From NCBI GenBank assembly GCA_017620205.1, contig JAFZQX010000007.1, positions 62,001-126,000 of the forward strand: 64,000 bases of DNA. Reading direction: 5' to 3'. Shown here piece after piece: positions 33,413 to 41,965 of this stretch; position 1 is the first letter of the stretch; each line of letters opens with the position of its first letter. The notes below the pieces were generated by a model. That model was not told where the DNA came from. It searched no databases and worked only from the letters and a program-made list of their open reading frames with translations. Origin of the DNA: Clostridia bacterium. Lineage in GTDB: Bacteria > Bacillota > Clostridia > UMGS1883 > UMGS1540. The translations under genes and the position numbers were made by a program.

Positions 33413-35794
33413 ATGAAAAGGTTAAGAACCATACTTATATTATTGCTTTCATTAATATTTCTTTGCTCGTGCACGGCTATAAGCGCGTACACCGAAAACA
33501 GTTCGGCTGAACAAACGGATGTAATAAAGGTTTATTTGGACGGCGAAGAAATAGTTTTTGACGTAGCCCCCGAAATTGAGGATGACAGAGTATTGGTTCC
33601 GATGCGCGCAGTGTTTGAGGCGTTCGGAGCAAAGGTAAAATGGGACGGTGAAACAAAAACCGTAACTTCAAAGAAAAAATCAAAAACGATTGAGCTGACA
33701 ATAGACAGTAAAGAAATTAAGAAAAACGATGAAACATATGAGTCGGACGTGGCGCCGAAAATCAAAGACGGCAGAACGCTGATTCCTTTAAGAGCTGTAA
33801 GCGAGCTGTTGGGACTTGACGTTTCATGGGACAATGATACAAGGACAGTTAATATTACAAGTGATAAGGAAGAGGACGAGAGCTGGAAGGAAAACACGGG
33901 CGCGATAAATCTTGATAATTTAAGCGTTTCGGGCGACGGCTTATCCGCAGACGGAAAAGTTATTACGGTTTCAAAGGGCGGCGACTATACAGTAACGGGA
34001 GAAGCCGGTGACGCGCAGATAGTTGTTGATACGGAAGACAAAGTAAAACTGAGACTTTCGGGAATGAGCCTTAAAAATGAGAGTGGCTCCGCGATCTTTA
34101 TTAAAAACGCGGACAAAGCATATATAACGCTCACGGAAGATACCGAAAACTATCTCGAAGACGCGGCGGTATACGAAGGTGCGGACGAAAAGGAAAAAGG
34201 CGCACTGACCGCGCGCGACAGTCTTGAAATTAAAGGCAAAGGCACGCTTTATGTTAAGGGCAATACGGGGCACGGCATTTTCGCTTCGGACAGCTTGGAG
34301 ATTGAAAACGGAAATATAAAGATTGACGCTGAAAATGACGGCGTTCATGTAAACGACACCTTTAAAATGACGGGCGGCAGCCTTAAAATAGAAGCCGGAG
34401 GCGACGGCATTGCTTCTGACGAAATAGTTGATATTTTGGACGGCACCATAGAAATCACAACAACGGGCGACGTACCCGCCGGCACAAACGAAAGAGGCTT
34501 CGGCCGGATGCAGACGGCAGAGCAAGAAACAGAGGAAGAAGATTCCGTTTCAAGCAAGGGCATTAAAGCAGGCTGGATGCTTGATATTTCGGGCGGCAGC
34601 ATAGATATAACTTCAACAGATCACGCAATCCACTGCACATCTGATATAAATATAAGCGGCGGCGATATTAATATTTCGTCCGGCAACAAGGGTATATCCG
34701 CACACGAGAATATTACAATCGACGGCGGAAACTTCAATATTCCGAAAGCGACCGAGGGTATTGAAAGCAAAGCTATAATGACAATAAATGACGGAAGCTT
34801 CTATATAATAGCAAGCGACGACGGCTTAAACGCAGGCGGCGGAGACGGATTCGGCGGTATGCCGTTCGGCGAAGGTTTTCCGCAGATGCAGGACGGAGAG
34901 TTTCCGCAGATGCCGCAGGACGGTCAGTTCCCCGGTATGCAGAACGGAGAATTTCCGCAGAGACAGAGGGGCGGCAGGGGCGATATGACGGTGCCCGATA
35001 TGACATCGGAAGCTACGCTGCAGGCTGAAAACGGCATGCGCGGCGAGAGAGACCGGGGAACGCCTCCCGAAATGGACGGCGGAAACGGAGAGTTTCAGCA
35101 GAGACAAAGAGGAAACGGCCGGGAAATGACGCCTCCGGATATGACATCAGAGGCAACGCCGCAGACCGGAAACGGCATGAGGGGCGGCAGAGATGATATG
35201 ATGATGCCTCCCGAAGCAAACGGTGAAAACGGCGGAAATCAAAGAATGCCAATGGGCGGCATGGGTTTCGGCGGCAATTCAACGGAGATAAGCACAGAGC
35301 ATCACATAGAGATAAACGGCGGCACGTTTTATATAAACGCAGTAAATGACGGAATTGACGCAAACGGTTCTCTCGTAATTGAAGGCGGAGACATTGTAAT
35401 AGAAGGAAGAGCAAATATAACTCCCGGCGAAATGGGTCTTGATACCGATAAGGCGCTTATAATAAGAGGCGGCACGGTGCTTGCTGCGGGCAGTACGATA
35501 AGCGAAGCGGGAGCAGAGCAGAATACGGCGGTTATATATTTAAGCGAAGCGGTTGCGGCAGGCTCGGAATTTAAAATAAATGATAAGAGTGGCAACACTG
35601 TGGCTTCAATAGATAAAACGCAGAAGCAGTTTTCGCAGATACTCTGTTCATCTTCTGAGCTTCGCGAAGGCGAAGAATATGAAATTACCGTAAACGGTAC
35701 GGTAACGGATACATTTACCGTTTCAGGAAGCGTTACAACAGTAGGAGAGGTGCAAATGGGCTCGTTTGGTATGGGCAGAGGAGAAATGCGGTAA
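33413..35794 (+). CDS. lipoprotein with copper amine oxidase N-like and Cthe_2159-type beta-helix domains
   Basis: A 793-residue surface protein: lipoprotein signal peptide (FLCSC), a copper amine oxidase N-terminal-like domain (about 36-150, paired DDRVLVPMRAVFEAFG and DGRTLIPLRAVSELLG motifs), then a right-handed beta-helix of the Cthe_2159 type (about 165-480 and 615-760) with repeated strand-turn units such as ISGGDINISSGNKGISA. Cthe_2159 binds polygalacturonate-like polymers. A Gly/Met/Pro/Gln/Arg-rich insert (about 475-620), with two copies of a DMTSEAT-x-Q-x2-NGMRG unit, interrupts the helix. I start at ATG 33413 because AAAGGGG precedes it; ATG 33395 overlaps the DUF4956 stop. Confidence 0.87.
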   Translation: MKRLRTILILLLSLIFLCSCTAISAYTENSSAEQTDVIKVYLDGEEIVFDVAPEIEDDRVLVPMRAVFEAFGAKVKWDGETKTVTSKKKSKTIELTIDSKEIKKNDETYESDVAPKIKDGRTLIPLRAVSELLGLDVSWDNDTRTVNITSDKEEDESWKENTGAINLDNLSVSGDGLSADGKVITVSKGGDYTVTGEAGDAQIVVDTEDKVKLRLSGMSLKNESGSAIFIKNADKAYITLTEDTENYLEDAAVYEGADEKEKGALTARDSLEIKGKGTLYVKGNTGHGIFASDSLEIENGNIKIDAENDGVHVNDTFKMTGGSLKIEAGGDGIASDEIVDILDGTIEITTTGDVPAGTNERGFGRMQTAEQETEEEDSVSSKGIKAGWMLDISGGSIDITSTDHAIHCTSDINISGGDINISSGNKGISAHENITIDGGNFNIPKATEGIESKAIMTINDGSFYIIASDDGLNAGGGDGFGGMPFGEGFPQMQDGEFPQMPQDGQFPGMQNGEFPQRQRGGRGDMTVPDMTSEATLQAENGMRGERDRGTPPEMDGGNGEFQQRQRGNGREMTPPDMTSEATPQTGNGMRGGRDDMMMPPEANGENGGNQRMPMGGMGFGGNSTEISTEHHIEINGGTFYINAVNDGIDANGSLVIEGGDIVIEGRANITPGEMGLDTDKALIIRGGTVLAAGSTISEAGAEQNTAVIYLSEAVAAGSEFKINDKSGNTVASIDKTQKQFSQILCSSSELREGEEYEITVNGTVTDTFTVSGSVTTVGEVQMGSFGMGRGEMR

Positions 35795-35798
35795 AATA

Positions 35799-35827
35799 TT
35801 TACTTTGTAAACAGTTTATGATAAAAT
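35799..35827 (+). promoter_or_regulatory. promoter of the two-component system
   Basis: TTTACT (35799-35804) and TAAAAT (35822-35827) with a 17-bp spacer. A start near 35834 places the hairpin 35838-35868 at the 5' end of the mRNA. Confidence 0.5.
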
Positions 35828-35837
35828 AAAGCTATAA

Positions 35838-35868
35838 ATATCACCGCGCCTTTGGGCGCGGTGATATA
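35838..35868 (+). other. 5'-end hairpin ahead of the response regulator gene
   Basis: ATATCACCGCGCC and GGCGCGGTGATAT form a perfect 13-bp stem with a five-base loop. There is no T tract, so it is probably not a terminator; an RNA-stabilising 5' stem or an upstream transcript end are both possible. Confidence 0.6.
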
Positions 35869-35886
35869 GGTAAGGCGGTGGTTTCC

Positions 35887-36567
35887 ATGAGAATTCTCGT
35901 TGTAGAAGATGAGGTAAAAATCAATAACGTAATAACAAAAAGACTTCAAAAAGAAGGCTACAGCGTTGACAGCTGTTATGACGGCGAAGAAGCGACGGAC
36001 TATTTAAACGTTGGCGAGTTTGACGCAGTTATACTTGATATTATGATGCCGAAAAAAGACGGACTCTCGGTGCTGCGCGAAATGCGCGCAAAGGGCAACG
36101 ATACTCCCGTTTTGCTCCTGACAGCGAAAGACGCCGTGCAAGACAGAGTTGCGGGGCTTGATTCGGGGGCTGAAGATTATCTTGTAAAGCCGTTTGCATT
36201 TGAAGAGCTTTTGGCGAGAATACGTGTAATAATCCGCAAATCCGCCGGGAACTCAACAAACACAATAACGGTCGGAGATCTGGTGCTTGATACAAACGCG
36301 AAAACCGTTCAAAGAGCCGGGAAAGACATAAGCCTCACGGCGAAAGAATATGACCTTCTTGAATATCTTATGATAAACAAAGGCATCGTGCTCTCGCGTG
36401 AGAAAATAGAAAACCACATCTGGAATTTTGACTATTCCGGCGGCACAAACGTTATTGACGTTTATATTCTCTATCTCCGCAAGAAAATTGACGCGCCGTT
36501 TCCTAAAAAGCTTATTCATACAGTTAAGGGAAAAGGATATGTTATAAAGGAGGAACAGGATGCGTAA
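35887..36567 (+). CDS. OmpR/PhoB family response regulator
   Basis: A 226-residue regulator. The receiver domain (1-118) has the acidic pocket ED at 7-8, phospho-acceptor D51, T79 and K101. The C-terminal winged-helix domain (about 125-222) has the ISLTAKEYDLLEYLMINKG and VIDVYILYLRKKID motifs of the OmpR class. It overlaps the histidine kinase gene by eight bases. ATG 35887 is preferred over the GTG at 35878, which overlaps the Shine-Dalgarno. Its position right after the beta-helix protein suggests control of the upstream cluster, whose two promoters carry OmpR-type direct repeats (inference). Confidence 0.94.
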   Translation: MRILVVEDEVKINNVITKRLQKEGYSVDSCYDGEEATDYLNVGEFDAVILDIMMPKKDGLSVLREMRAKGNDTPVLLLTAKDAVQDRVAGLDSGAEDYLVKPFAFEELLARIRVIIRKSAGNSTNTITVGDLVLDTNAKTVQRAGKDISLTAKEYDLLEYLMINKGIVLSREKIENHIWNFDYSGGTNVIDVYILYLRKKIDAPFPKKLIHTVKGKGYVIKEEQDA

Positions 36568-37918
36568 AATGTCCCTCAAGTTAAGGCTGACTCTTTGGTA
36601 TGTTCTGATAATGCTCATAATCTCTGCGATTGCGCTTGCGGCGATTACGTCTTTCAGCCGTTATATGGTTTTAAGAGACGCACAGGACAGGCTTATGAAA
36701 GCCGTTTCGGGAATGGAAATGCAGCTCTGCGCTCCCAAACGTGACAACAAACCCGGAGGTCCGCCGAGAAGGTTTTACGATAACGGCGTTCATACAATAA
36801 TTCTTGATGAAGATAAAAACGTAATAGAAGGCAACATTCCGTTTTCCATTACTGACGAGCTTGATATTAATGACGGCACCGTCAGAAAAGAGAGCTATGA
36901 CGGAAACAGCTTCCTGGTATATGACAAAAAGGTTGAAACGGCAAACGGAAACGTATATATAAAAGGCTTTGTTTCGATTGACGAAGGAAACCTGGCAGTA
37001 AAATCCATTCTGAGAAATAACATACTTTTAACGGCGCTTTTAATCCTTTTGGCGGCACTCGGCGGATATTTTATTACAAGCCGCGCCCTAAAGCCTGTTG
37101 ACATTATGTCGAAAACGGCTAACTCAATTATAAAAAGCAAAGATCTTTCGCAAAGAATAAACATAGGCAAATCAAACGATGAGCTCAGTTCCCTTGCGGC
37201 AACGCTTGACGAAATGCTCTCCGGGATAGAGGGGGCGTTTCAGCGGGAAAAGCAGTTTACGTCGGACGCGTCGCATGAGCTTCGAACGCCGATAGCCGTT
37301 ATTTTGTCGGAATGTGAATATATGACAGACTGCGCCGATACGGTTGATGAGCTCAAAGACTCTGCAGAGTCTGTAAAAGAAGAAGCGCAAAAAATGTCAA
37401 GACTTGTTTCGGAGCTTCTCTCTATTGCAAGAATGGATAAGGACTCATTAAAGCTTAACTTTGAAGAAACCGATATTTCAGAGCTTGTCTCTTTTGTTTG
37501 TGACGAGCAGGAAGAGATAAATACGGACGAAATAAAGCTCATACGCGAGATAAAACCGGGTATACTTGCCGAGGCGGACAAGTTCCTGCTCGCAAGACTG
37601 TTTATAAACCTTATATCAAACGCGTATAAATATAACAAAGAAAACGGAGAAATAAAAGTATCGCTTTCGGAAAATGACGGAGACGTCATATTTGCAGTAA
37701 GTGATACGGGTATAGGTATAGCGGAGGAAAACCTGCCGAAAATATGGGAACGCCTTTACCAGGTTGATCCGGCACGTTCCGATAATGAAAACGGCGGGAT
37801 GGGGCTTGGGCTTTCAATGGTAAAATGGATAGCCGAAAAACACAGCGGCAAGGCGGAAGTGCAGAGCGAACTCGGCAAAGGCACAACTTTTACATTTACG
37901 TTCCCTGCCCGCAGATAA
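36560..37918 (+). CDS. sensor histidine kinase
   Basis: A 452-residue transmembrane kinase: helix about 8-30, extracellular sensor about 31-150, second helix about 155-173, HAMP about 175-228, HisKA with the H-box SHELRTP (H239), and HATPase with N box NLISNAYKYN, G1 DTGIGI and G2 GGMGLGLSM. The sensor domain is short and has a basic, Pro/Gly-rich loop (KRDNKPGGPPRR). It is the partner of the response regulator at 35887. The signal is unknown; the surface polysaccharide or polyphosphate genes upstream hint at an envelope cue. Confidence 0.94.
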   Translation: MRKMSLKLRLTLWYVLIMLIISAIALAAITSFSRYMVLRDAQDRLMKAVSGMEMQLCAPKRDNKPGGPPRRFYDNGVHTIILDEDKNVIEGNIPFSITDELDINDGTVRKESYDGNSFLVYDKKVETANGNVYIKGFVSIDEGNLAVKSILRNNILLTALLILLAALGGYFITSRALKPVDIMSKTANSIIKSKDLSQRINIGKSNDELSSLAATLDEMLSGIEGAFQREKQFTSDASHELRTPIAVILSECEYMTDCADTVDELKDSAESVKEEAQKMSRLVSELLSIARMDKDSLKLNFEETDISELVSFVCDEQEEINTDEIKLIREIKPGILAEADKFLLARLFINLISNAYKYNKENGEIKVSLSENDGDVIFAVSDTGIGIAEENLPKIWERLYQVDPARSDNENGGMGLGLSMVKWIAEKHSGKAEVQSELGKGTTFTFTFPARR

Positions 37919-37928
37919 AAATTTAAAC

Positions 37929-37980
37929 AAAAGGACTTTGCCTGAATATTTTGCAAAAATATTCGGCAAGGTCTTTTTTT
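37929..37980 (+). terminator. rho-independent terminator
   Basis: AAAGGAC-TTGCC-GAATATTT pairs with AAATATTC-GGCAA-GTCTTT, followed by seven T. It ends the two-component operon. Confidence 0.85.
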
Positions 37981-38040
37981 GCGTGATTTGCTTTAAAATA
38001 AGGGGTTTTGGGACGGGTGAACAGATTTTATAATCTAATT

Positions 38041-38180
38041 TTGTAAACCTGTTTTTTCCCCTAAACACCACTGATTACAGTTATTAACATTTTGCCGAAA
38101 AGCCATTAAAAAACATGTGGAAAATGTGGAAAACTAAGTGTAAAACTCATCAAACAAGCCATTTTGATGTGGATAACTTT
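38041..38180. promoter_or_regulatory. DnaA-box-like cluster upstream of spoIIA
   Basis: TTATTAACA (38081-38089, one mismatch to TTATNCACA), two head-to-tail TGTGGAAAA nonamers (38116-38124 and 38125-38133), and a perfect inverted DnaA box TGTGGATAA (38168-38176) lie in an AT-rich, gene-free stretch between the kinase operon and spoIIAA. The gene-free interval 37919-38358 holds otherwise only the terminator and the spoIIA promoter. Confidence 0.45.
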
Positions 38181-38260
38181 TGCGCGGCACATTAAAAAGA
38201 ACATGCTGATTTTTGCGTTTGGTTTACATAATCATTATACATTTTGTATAAAATATTCAA

Positions 38261-38317
38261 TTTCGACAAAAGTACCGATTTTATGCCAAAGGGAAAGCCT
38301 CAGACGGTAAAGAAATA
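38261..38317 (+). promoter_or_regulatory. spoIIA control region: Spo0A box and sigma-H-like promoter
   Basis: TTTCGACAAA (38261-38270) is the complement of the Spo0A box TTTGTCGAAA. Downstream, AAAGGGAAA (38288-38296), 12 bases, then AAAGAAATA (38309-38317) resembles a sigma-H promoter (RnAGGAwww, 11-12 bp, RnnGAATww) with one mismatch in each half. spoIIA is under Spo0A and sigma-H in Bacillus and clostridia, so the layout is as expected. Confidence 0.6.
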
Positions 38318-38358
38318 AGATTTTGCATTATAAAATCATGCGGAAAGGAGTTTTAAAT

Positions 38359-38700
38359 ATGCATTTATCTTTTAAAAAACTGAGGCAAACTCTTATAGTT
38401 TCTTTAATAGGAGAACTTGATCACCACAATGCAGTAACTGTAAGAGAAGAAATTGACAGAAGATATTCATCATCGGGCGCCAGAAATCTTGTTTTCAATC
38501 TTGAAAAGCTTCATTTTATGGACAGCTCGGGGCTGGGGATACTTATAGGCAGGTATAAAATTGTATCTGCCATGGGCGGCAAAACGTCAATTGCACTGCC
38601 GTCAAGCTATACAAAGCGGCTTATAGTTCTTTCGGGCATTCATAAGATTATTCCGGTTTATCACAGCCTTGATGAAGCTGTCGGAGGTGACAGACCGTGA
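38359..38700 (+). CDS. spoIIAA: anti-sigma-F factor antagonist SpoIIAA
   Basis: A 113-residue STAS-domain protein. The phosphorylatable serine lies in FMDSSGLGILIGRYK (about residue 56), the hallmark of anti-anti-sigma factors; dephosphorylated SpoIIAA frees SigF from SpoIIAB in the forespore. ATG 38359 follows GGAAAGGAG by eight bases; the in-frame extension upstream has no site. First gene of the three-gene operon, overlapping spoIIAB by four bases (GTGA). Confidence 0.96.
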   Translation: MHLSFKKLRQTLIVSLIGELDHHNAVTVREEIDRRYSSSGARNLVFNLEKLHFMDSSGLGILIGRYKIVSAMGGKTSIALPSSYTKRLIVLSGIHKIIPVYHSLDEAVGGDRP

Positions 38701-39110
38701 ACACCGCAAAAATAGAATTTTCGTCATGCTCCGAAAACGAGGCTTTCGCGAGGGTTGCAGCCGCTGCATTTGTCGCACCGCTTGATCCTACCGTTGAAGA
38801 GCTTTCCGATATTAAAACTGCAGTAAGCGAAGCTGTTACAAATGCTGTAATACACGGTTACGAAGACAGTGTGGGTAAGGTTTTTATGGAGCTTTCAATA
38901 TCGGGACGCCTTCTTACAATAGAAATAACCGATTACGGACGCGGCATCGCGGATATAAAGAAGGCCATGACTCCCATGTATACCTCAAAGCCTCGTCTAG
39001 AACGCAGCGGAATGGGTTTTACGGTCATGGAAAGCTTTATGGATTCGCTTTCGGTAAAATCCGCAGTAGGAAAAGGTACAAGTGTTTTGATGACAAAAAG
39101 AATACTATGA
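38697..39110 (+). CDS. spoIIAB: anti-sigma-F factor / SpoIIAA kinase SpoIIAB
   Basis: A 137-residue GHKL-fold ATPase and serine kinase. The N box EAVTNAVIHGYE, the G1 box DYGRGI and the RSGMGFTVMESF lid/G2 segment are intact. It binds SigF with ATP, or SpoIIAA with ADP. The GTG start overlaps the spoIIAA stop and its own stop overlaps the sigF ATG, so the three proteins are made in coupled fashion. Confidence 0.96.
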   Translation: MNTAKIEFSSCSENEAFARVAAAAFVAPLDPTVEELSDIKTAVSEAVTNAVIHGYEDSVGKVFMELSISGRLLTIEITDYGRGIADIKKAMTPMYTSKPRLERSGMGFTVMESFMDSLSVKSAVGKGTSVLMTKRIL

Positions 39111-39802
39111 CAGAGGATTTATTCTGCAGAGCGCAGCAAGGGGATAAAGCTGCGCTTGAAATACTTACGGAGGAAAATATCCGCCTTGTACACAGCGTTG
39201 CGCAAAGATTCCGCGGCAGAGGCACGGAGTATGAAGATTTGGTACAGCTCGGCTCCATAGGGCTTATAAACGCCATAAAGCGTTTTGATATATCAAGAGG
39301 ATATTGTTTTTCAACGTATGCCGTGCCGCTGATAATGGGCGAGATACGAAAGTCTCTGCGCGATGACGGAATAATAAAGGTCAGCCGCCGCCTGAGGGAA
39401 AACGCCGTCCGCGCGCATGTTTCCGTAAATAAACTGCGCGCAAAACTCGGCAGAGAGCCGACAATAAATGAGATTTCAAGTGACAGCGGCATACCTTTGG
39501 AGGAGCTTGCCCAGTCACTTGAAGCCACACGCGTGCCCGAGTCTTTATATGGGGACGAAGAGGGGGTGTCCGCAATAGATACATTTATTTCGGACAGTTT
39601 AAATGAGGATGGGTGTTTAGAGAGGATATCTATACTTAAAGCTCTTTCAAAAATGGAAAAACGCGATAAAATGCTTATAATAAACAGATATTTCAGAGAC
39701 AAAACACAGGCGGAGACTGCAAAGGAGCTCGGAATCAGCCAGGTTCAGGTGTCAAGATGTGAAAAAAAGCTGCTCGAAACACTCAAAAATGAGCTGAAAT
39801 AG
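39107..39802 (+). CDS. sigF: forespore sigma factor SigF
   Basis: A 231-residue sporulation sigma factor. Region 2 shows EDLVQLGSIGLINAIKRFD, region 3 the KVSRRLRENAVR start, and region 4 the C-terminal RYFRDKTQAETAKELGISQVQ helix-turn-helix. It directs the first forespore-specific transcription after asymmetric division. Last gene of the spoIIA operon. Confidence 0.96.
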   Translation: MTEDLFCRAQQGDKAALEILTEENIRLVHSVAQRFRGRGTEYEDLVQLGSIGLINAIKRFDISRGYCFSTYAVPLIMGEIRKSLRDDGIIKVSRRLRENAVRAHVSVNKLRAKLGREPTINEISSDSGIPLEELAQSLEATRVPESLYGDEEGVSAIDTFISDSLNEDGCLERISILKALSKMEKRDKMLIINRYFRDKTQAETAKELGISQVQVSRCEKKLLETLKNELK

Positions 39803-39853
39803 TTATAAATTTGCCAAAAATACGCTTTTTTTAGGGTTTTTTTAAAAATTTCA

Positions 39854-39882
39854 TTGAATTTTCAGAAAAACCGTAGTATAAT
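39854..39882 (+). promoter_or_regulatory. promoter of the PHP-mazG unit
   Basis: TTGAAT (39854-39859) and TATAAT (39877-39882) with a 17-bp spacer. Confidence 0.75.
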
Positions 39883-39919
39883 AGGCACATTGAAAGATTT
39901 TTGAAAAGGGATGAAGATA

Positions 39920-41044
39920 ATGGATTTGCTGAACAGTAATTCTTTAGAAGAAAGATTATCCGAGATAGAAAAACTTTTTAAAGAGACGGAGAAACCCGAA
40001 AAGCTCGGATATGTAAATAACCATATACATACGTTTTATTCCTTTTCTCCTTATTCGCCCACAAAGGCGCTGTGGCTTGCGTATACCTCGGGCCTTGAAA
40101 CCGCGGGTATTATGGACCATGACAGCGTAGGCGGCTGCAGAGAGTTTTTAAAGGCGGGCGAGATAATAGGCATGGCGACGACGATAGGCGCCGAATGCAG
40201 AGCTGATTTTTCAAAGACAAGCCTTGCAGGCAAGAGGATAAATAACCCCGATCAAAAGTCTATAGCTTATATGACAATTCATTCAATTCCGCATAAAAAT
40301 ATAGACAAAGTTGCGGACTTTTTCGCGCCGCTTACAAAAGCACGTTGCGAAAGAAATAAAAAAATGACCGAAAAGCTTTCGAGTATTACGGGCATTTCTC
40401 TTGATTTTGAACGCGATGTTGTACCGCTTTCAAAGCTTTCGGAGGGCGGCAGCGTAACGGAGCGCCATATCCTTTTCGCTTTGGCTAAAAAGATTTTGGC
40501 TGAAAAGAGCGACGTATTGGCATTCCTTTCGGAACTGGGCATTACCCCTTCCGAAAAGGCAAAAGCATTTTTGCAGGATAAAGACAATAAGATAGCGGAC
40601 TATGACCTTTTAAACGTTTTAAAAGGCAGTCTCGTTGAGCAGTTTTATATTGACGCTACGGACGAATGCGCGGACGTTAAAGACGTTTTGGCGTTTTCAA
40701 AAGAAGTGGGCGCTATTGCGGCTTACGCTTATCTCGGCGACGTAGGCGATTCTGTCACGGGCGATAAGAAAACGCAGAAATTCGAAGACGATTATCTTCC
40801 CGAGCTTTTTGAAGAAATATCGTCCCTCGGCTTTGACGCCGTTACATATATGCCTTCAAGAAATACTATGGAGCAGCTTTTAAAAGTTAAAGAATTTGCG
40901 AAGAAATATAACCTTATGGAAATTTCGGGAGAGGATATAAATTCTCCGAGACAGCAGTTTATCTGTCCGGCAATTAAAAATCCCGTATTTGCAAATCTTT
41001 ATGACTCTACTTGGGAGCTTATAAGACACGAAAGGCAGGAATAG
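39920..41044 (+). CDS. PHP-domain phosphoesterase-like protein
   Basis: A 374-residue cytoplasmic protein with a PHP fold. The first metal motif is NNHIHTFYSFSPYSP (about 34-48), followed by GIMDHDSVGG, and ECRADF; later YIDATDECADV and the C-terminal ISGEDINSPRQQF segment complete the pattern. PHP proteins hydrolyse phosphoesters with a trinuclear metal site; the substrate is not evident and no DNA polymerase domain is attached. Start ATG 39920, seven bases after AAGGGAT; the ATG at 39911 directly abuts the Shine-Dalgarno. mazG begins two bases after the stop. Confidence 0.82.
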   Translation: MDLLNSNSLEERLSEIEKLFKETEKPEKLGYVNNHIHTFYSFSPYSPTKALWLAYTSGLETAGIMDHDSVGGCREFLKAGEIIGMATTIGAECRADFSKTSLAGKRINNPDQKSIAYMTIHSIPHKNIDKVADFFAPLTKARCERNKKMTEKLSSITGISLDFERDVVPLSKLSEGGSVTERHILFALAKKILAEKSDVLAFLSELGITPSEKAKAFLQDKDNKIADYDLLNVLKGSLVEQFYIDATDECADVKDVLAFSKEVGAIAAYAYLGDVGDSVTGDKKTQKFEDDYLPELFEEISSLGFDAVTYMPSRNTMEQLLKVKEFAKKYNLMEISGEDINSPRQQFICPAIKNPVFANLYDSTWELIRHERQE

Positions 41045-41046
41045 AC

Positions 41047-41502
41047 TTGAAAAAATACGGTTTTGAAGACCTTCTTAACATAATGGCAAAGCTGAGAAGC
41101 GATGAGGGTTGTCCGTGGGACAGAGAGCAGACGCATAAATCCATCCGCGAAAACATGCTTGAAGAAGCGGAGGAAGCGTGCGAAGCTATTGACAGCGGCG
41201 AGCCGTATAAGCTCTATGACGAACTCGGGGACGTTTTGCTGCAGGTTGTGTTTCACGCGCAAATTGCAAAAGAAAACGGCGACTTTGATATAGAGGATGT
41301 TACAAACTCAATTTGCCGCAAGCTTATAAGACGCCATCCGCATATATTCGGCGAAACGAATGTTTCGGGCAGCGGCGAGGTGCTCTATAACTGGGATCTT
41401 ATCAAAGAGCAGGAAAAAGAGCTTACAAAACAAGGCGTAAGACTTGATGAGCTTACCGATGACGAAGTCAAAAACATCTGGAAAAATGCCCGCGTTAACT
41501 AA
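41047..41502 (+). CDS. mazG: MazG nucleotide pyrophosphohydrolase, single domain
   Basis: A 151-residue MazG domain. The LRSDEGCPWDREQTHKSI opening, the EEAEEACEAI helix and DELGDVLLQVVFHAQIA carry the acidic Mg2+ ligands (ExxE and ExxD). It hydrolyses NTPs or dNTPs to monophosphates, a house-cleaning role. Only one domain is present, versus two in E. coli MazG. I choose the TTG at 41047, six bases after AGGA; the frame extends upstream into the PHP gene without a better start. Confidence 0.92.
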   Translation: MKKYGFEDLLNIMAKLRSDEGCPWDREQTHKSIRENMLEEAEEACEAIDSGEPYKLYDELGDVLLQVVFHAQIAKENGDFDIEDVTNSICRKLIRRHPHIFGETNVSGSGEVLYNWDLIKEQEKELTKQGVRLDELTDDEVKNIWKNARVN

Positions 41503-41565
41503 AGCTGGTTTTGACAGAGTTTTTGTATATAAACACAATAATAATTTTAAGGAGGATTTTGTACT

Positions 41566-41838
41566 ATGAACAAAGGCAATTTAGTTGCTGCAGTTGCAAA
41601 AAAAGCAGACCTTTCAAAGAAAGATGCAGAAGCTGCTGTTGATGCGTTTTTCGCAAGCATTAAAGAAGCTTTAAAGAAAGGCGACAAAGTTGCTGTAATG
41701 GGCTTCGGTTCCTTTGAGGTTAAAAAACGTGCCGCAAGAGAAGGTATCAATCCTTTGACAAAGGCAAAAATCAAAATACCCGCAACAAAGGTTCCCGGTT
41801 TCAAAGCCGGAAAAGCACTCAAAGACGCTGTAAAATAA
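41566..41838 (+). CDS. hup: HU-family DNA-binding protein
   Basis: A 90-residue histone-like protein of standard length. The conserved core [19 protein letters not shown] lies at the start of the DNA-binding arms, preceded by [12 protein letters not shown] helices and ending in [15 protein letters not shown]. It bends and compacts DNA as a homodimer. The strong AAGGAGGA site and Lys/Ala-rich codon use fit high expression. Terminator at 41853. Confidence 0.97.
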   Translation: MNKGNLVAAVAKKADLSKKDAEAAVDAFFASIKEALKKGDKVAVMGFGSFEVKKRAAREGINPLTKAKIKIPATKVPGFKAGKALKDAVK

Positions 41839-41852
41839 TTATTAAATACAGC

Positions 41853-41881
41853 AAAAAGGCAGCCTCAGGGCTGCTTTTTTT
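41853..41881 (+). terminator. rho-independent terminator
   Basis: GGCAGCC pairs with GGGCTGC (flanked by A and T runs) around a short loop, after hup. Confidence 0.85.
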
Positions 41882-41886
41882 ATGCC

Positions 41887-41915
41887 TTGATTTTCGCAAG
41901 GGAGGATGATATAAT
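41887..41915 (+). promoter_or_regulatory. promoter of the WG-repeat protein
   Basis: TTGATT (41887-41892) and TATAAT (41910-41915) with a 17-bp spacer. Confidence 0.7.
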
Positions 41916-41965
41916 AAAAATGAATAAAAGTGAAGAATAAGTGGTAATCAAAAAGAGGTTTGTTT

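Noticed and set aside
35838-35868. Terminator before the response regulator gene
   Set aside because: The stem is strong but no T run follows on either strand, and it lies just after a plausible promoter.
38041-38180. Chromosomal replication origin
   Set aside because: DnaA-box-like nonamers are present but there is no dnaA, dnaN, rpmH or gidA context and no clear DNA-unwinding element; a regulatory or chance cluster is more likely.
41918-41941. Tiny ORF after GGGAGGA (MNKSEE)
   Set aside because: It begins right at the predicted transcription start of the WG-repeat gene, so no ribosome-binding site would be on the message.
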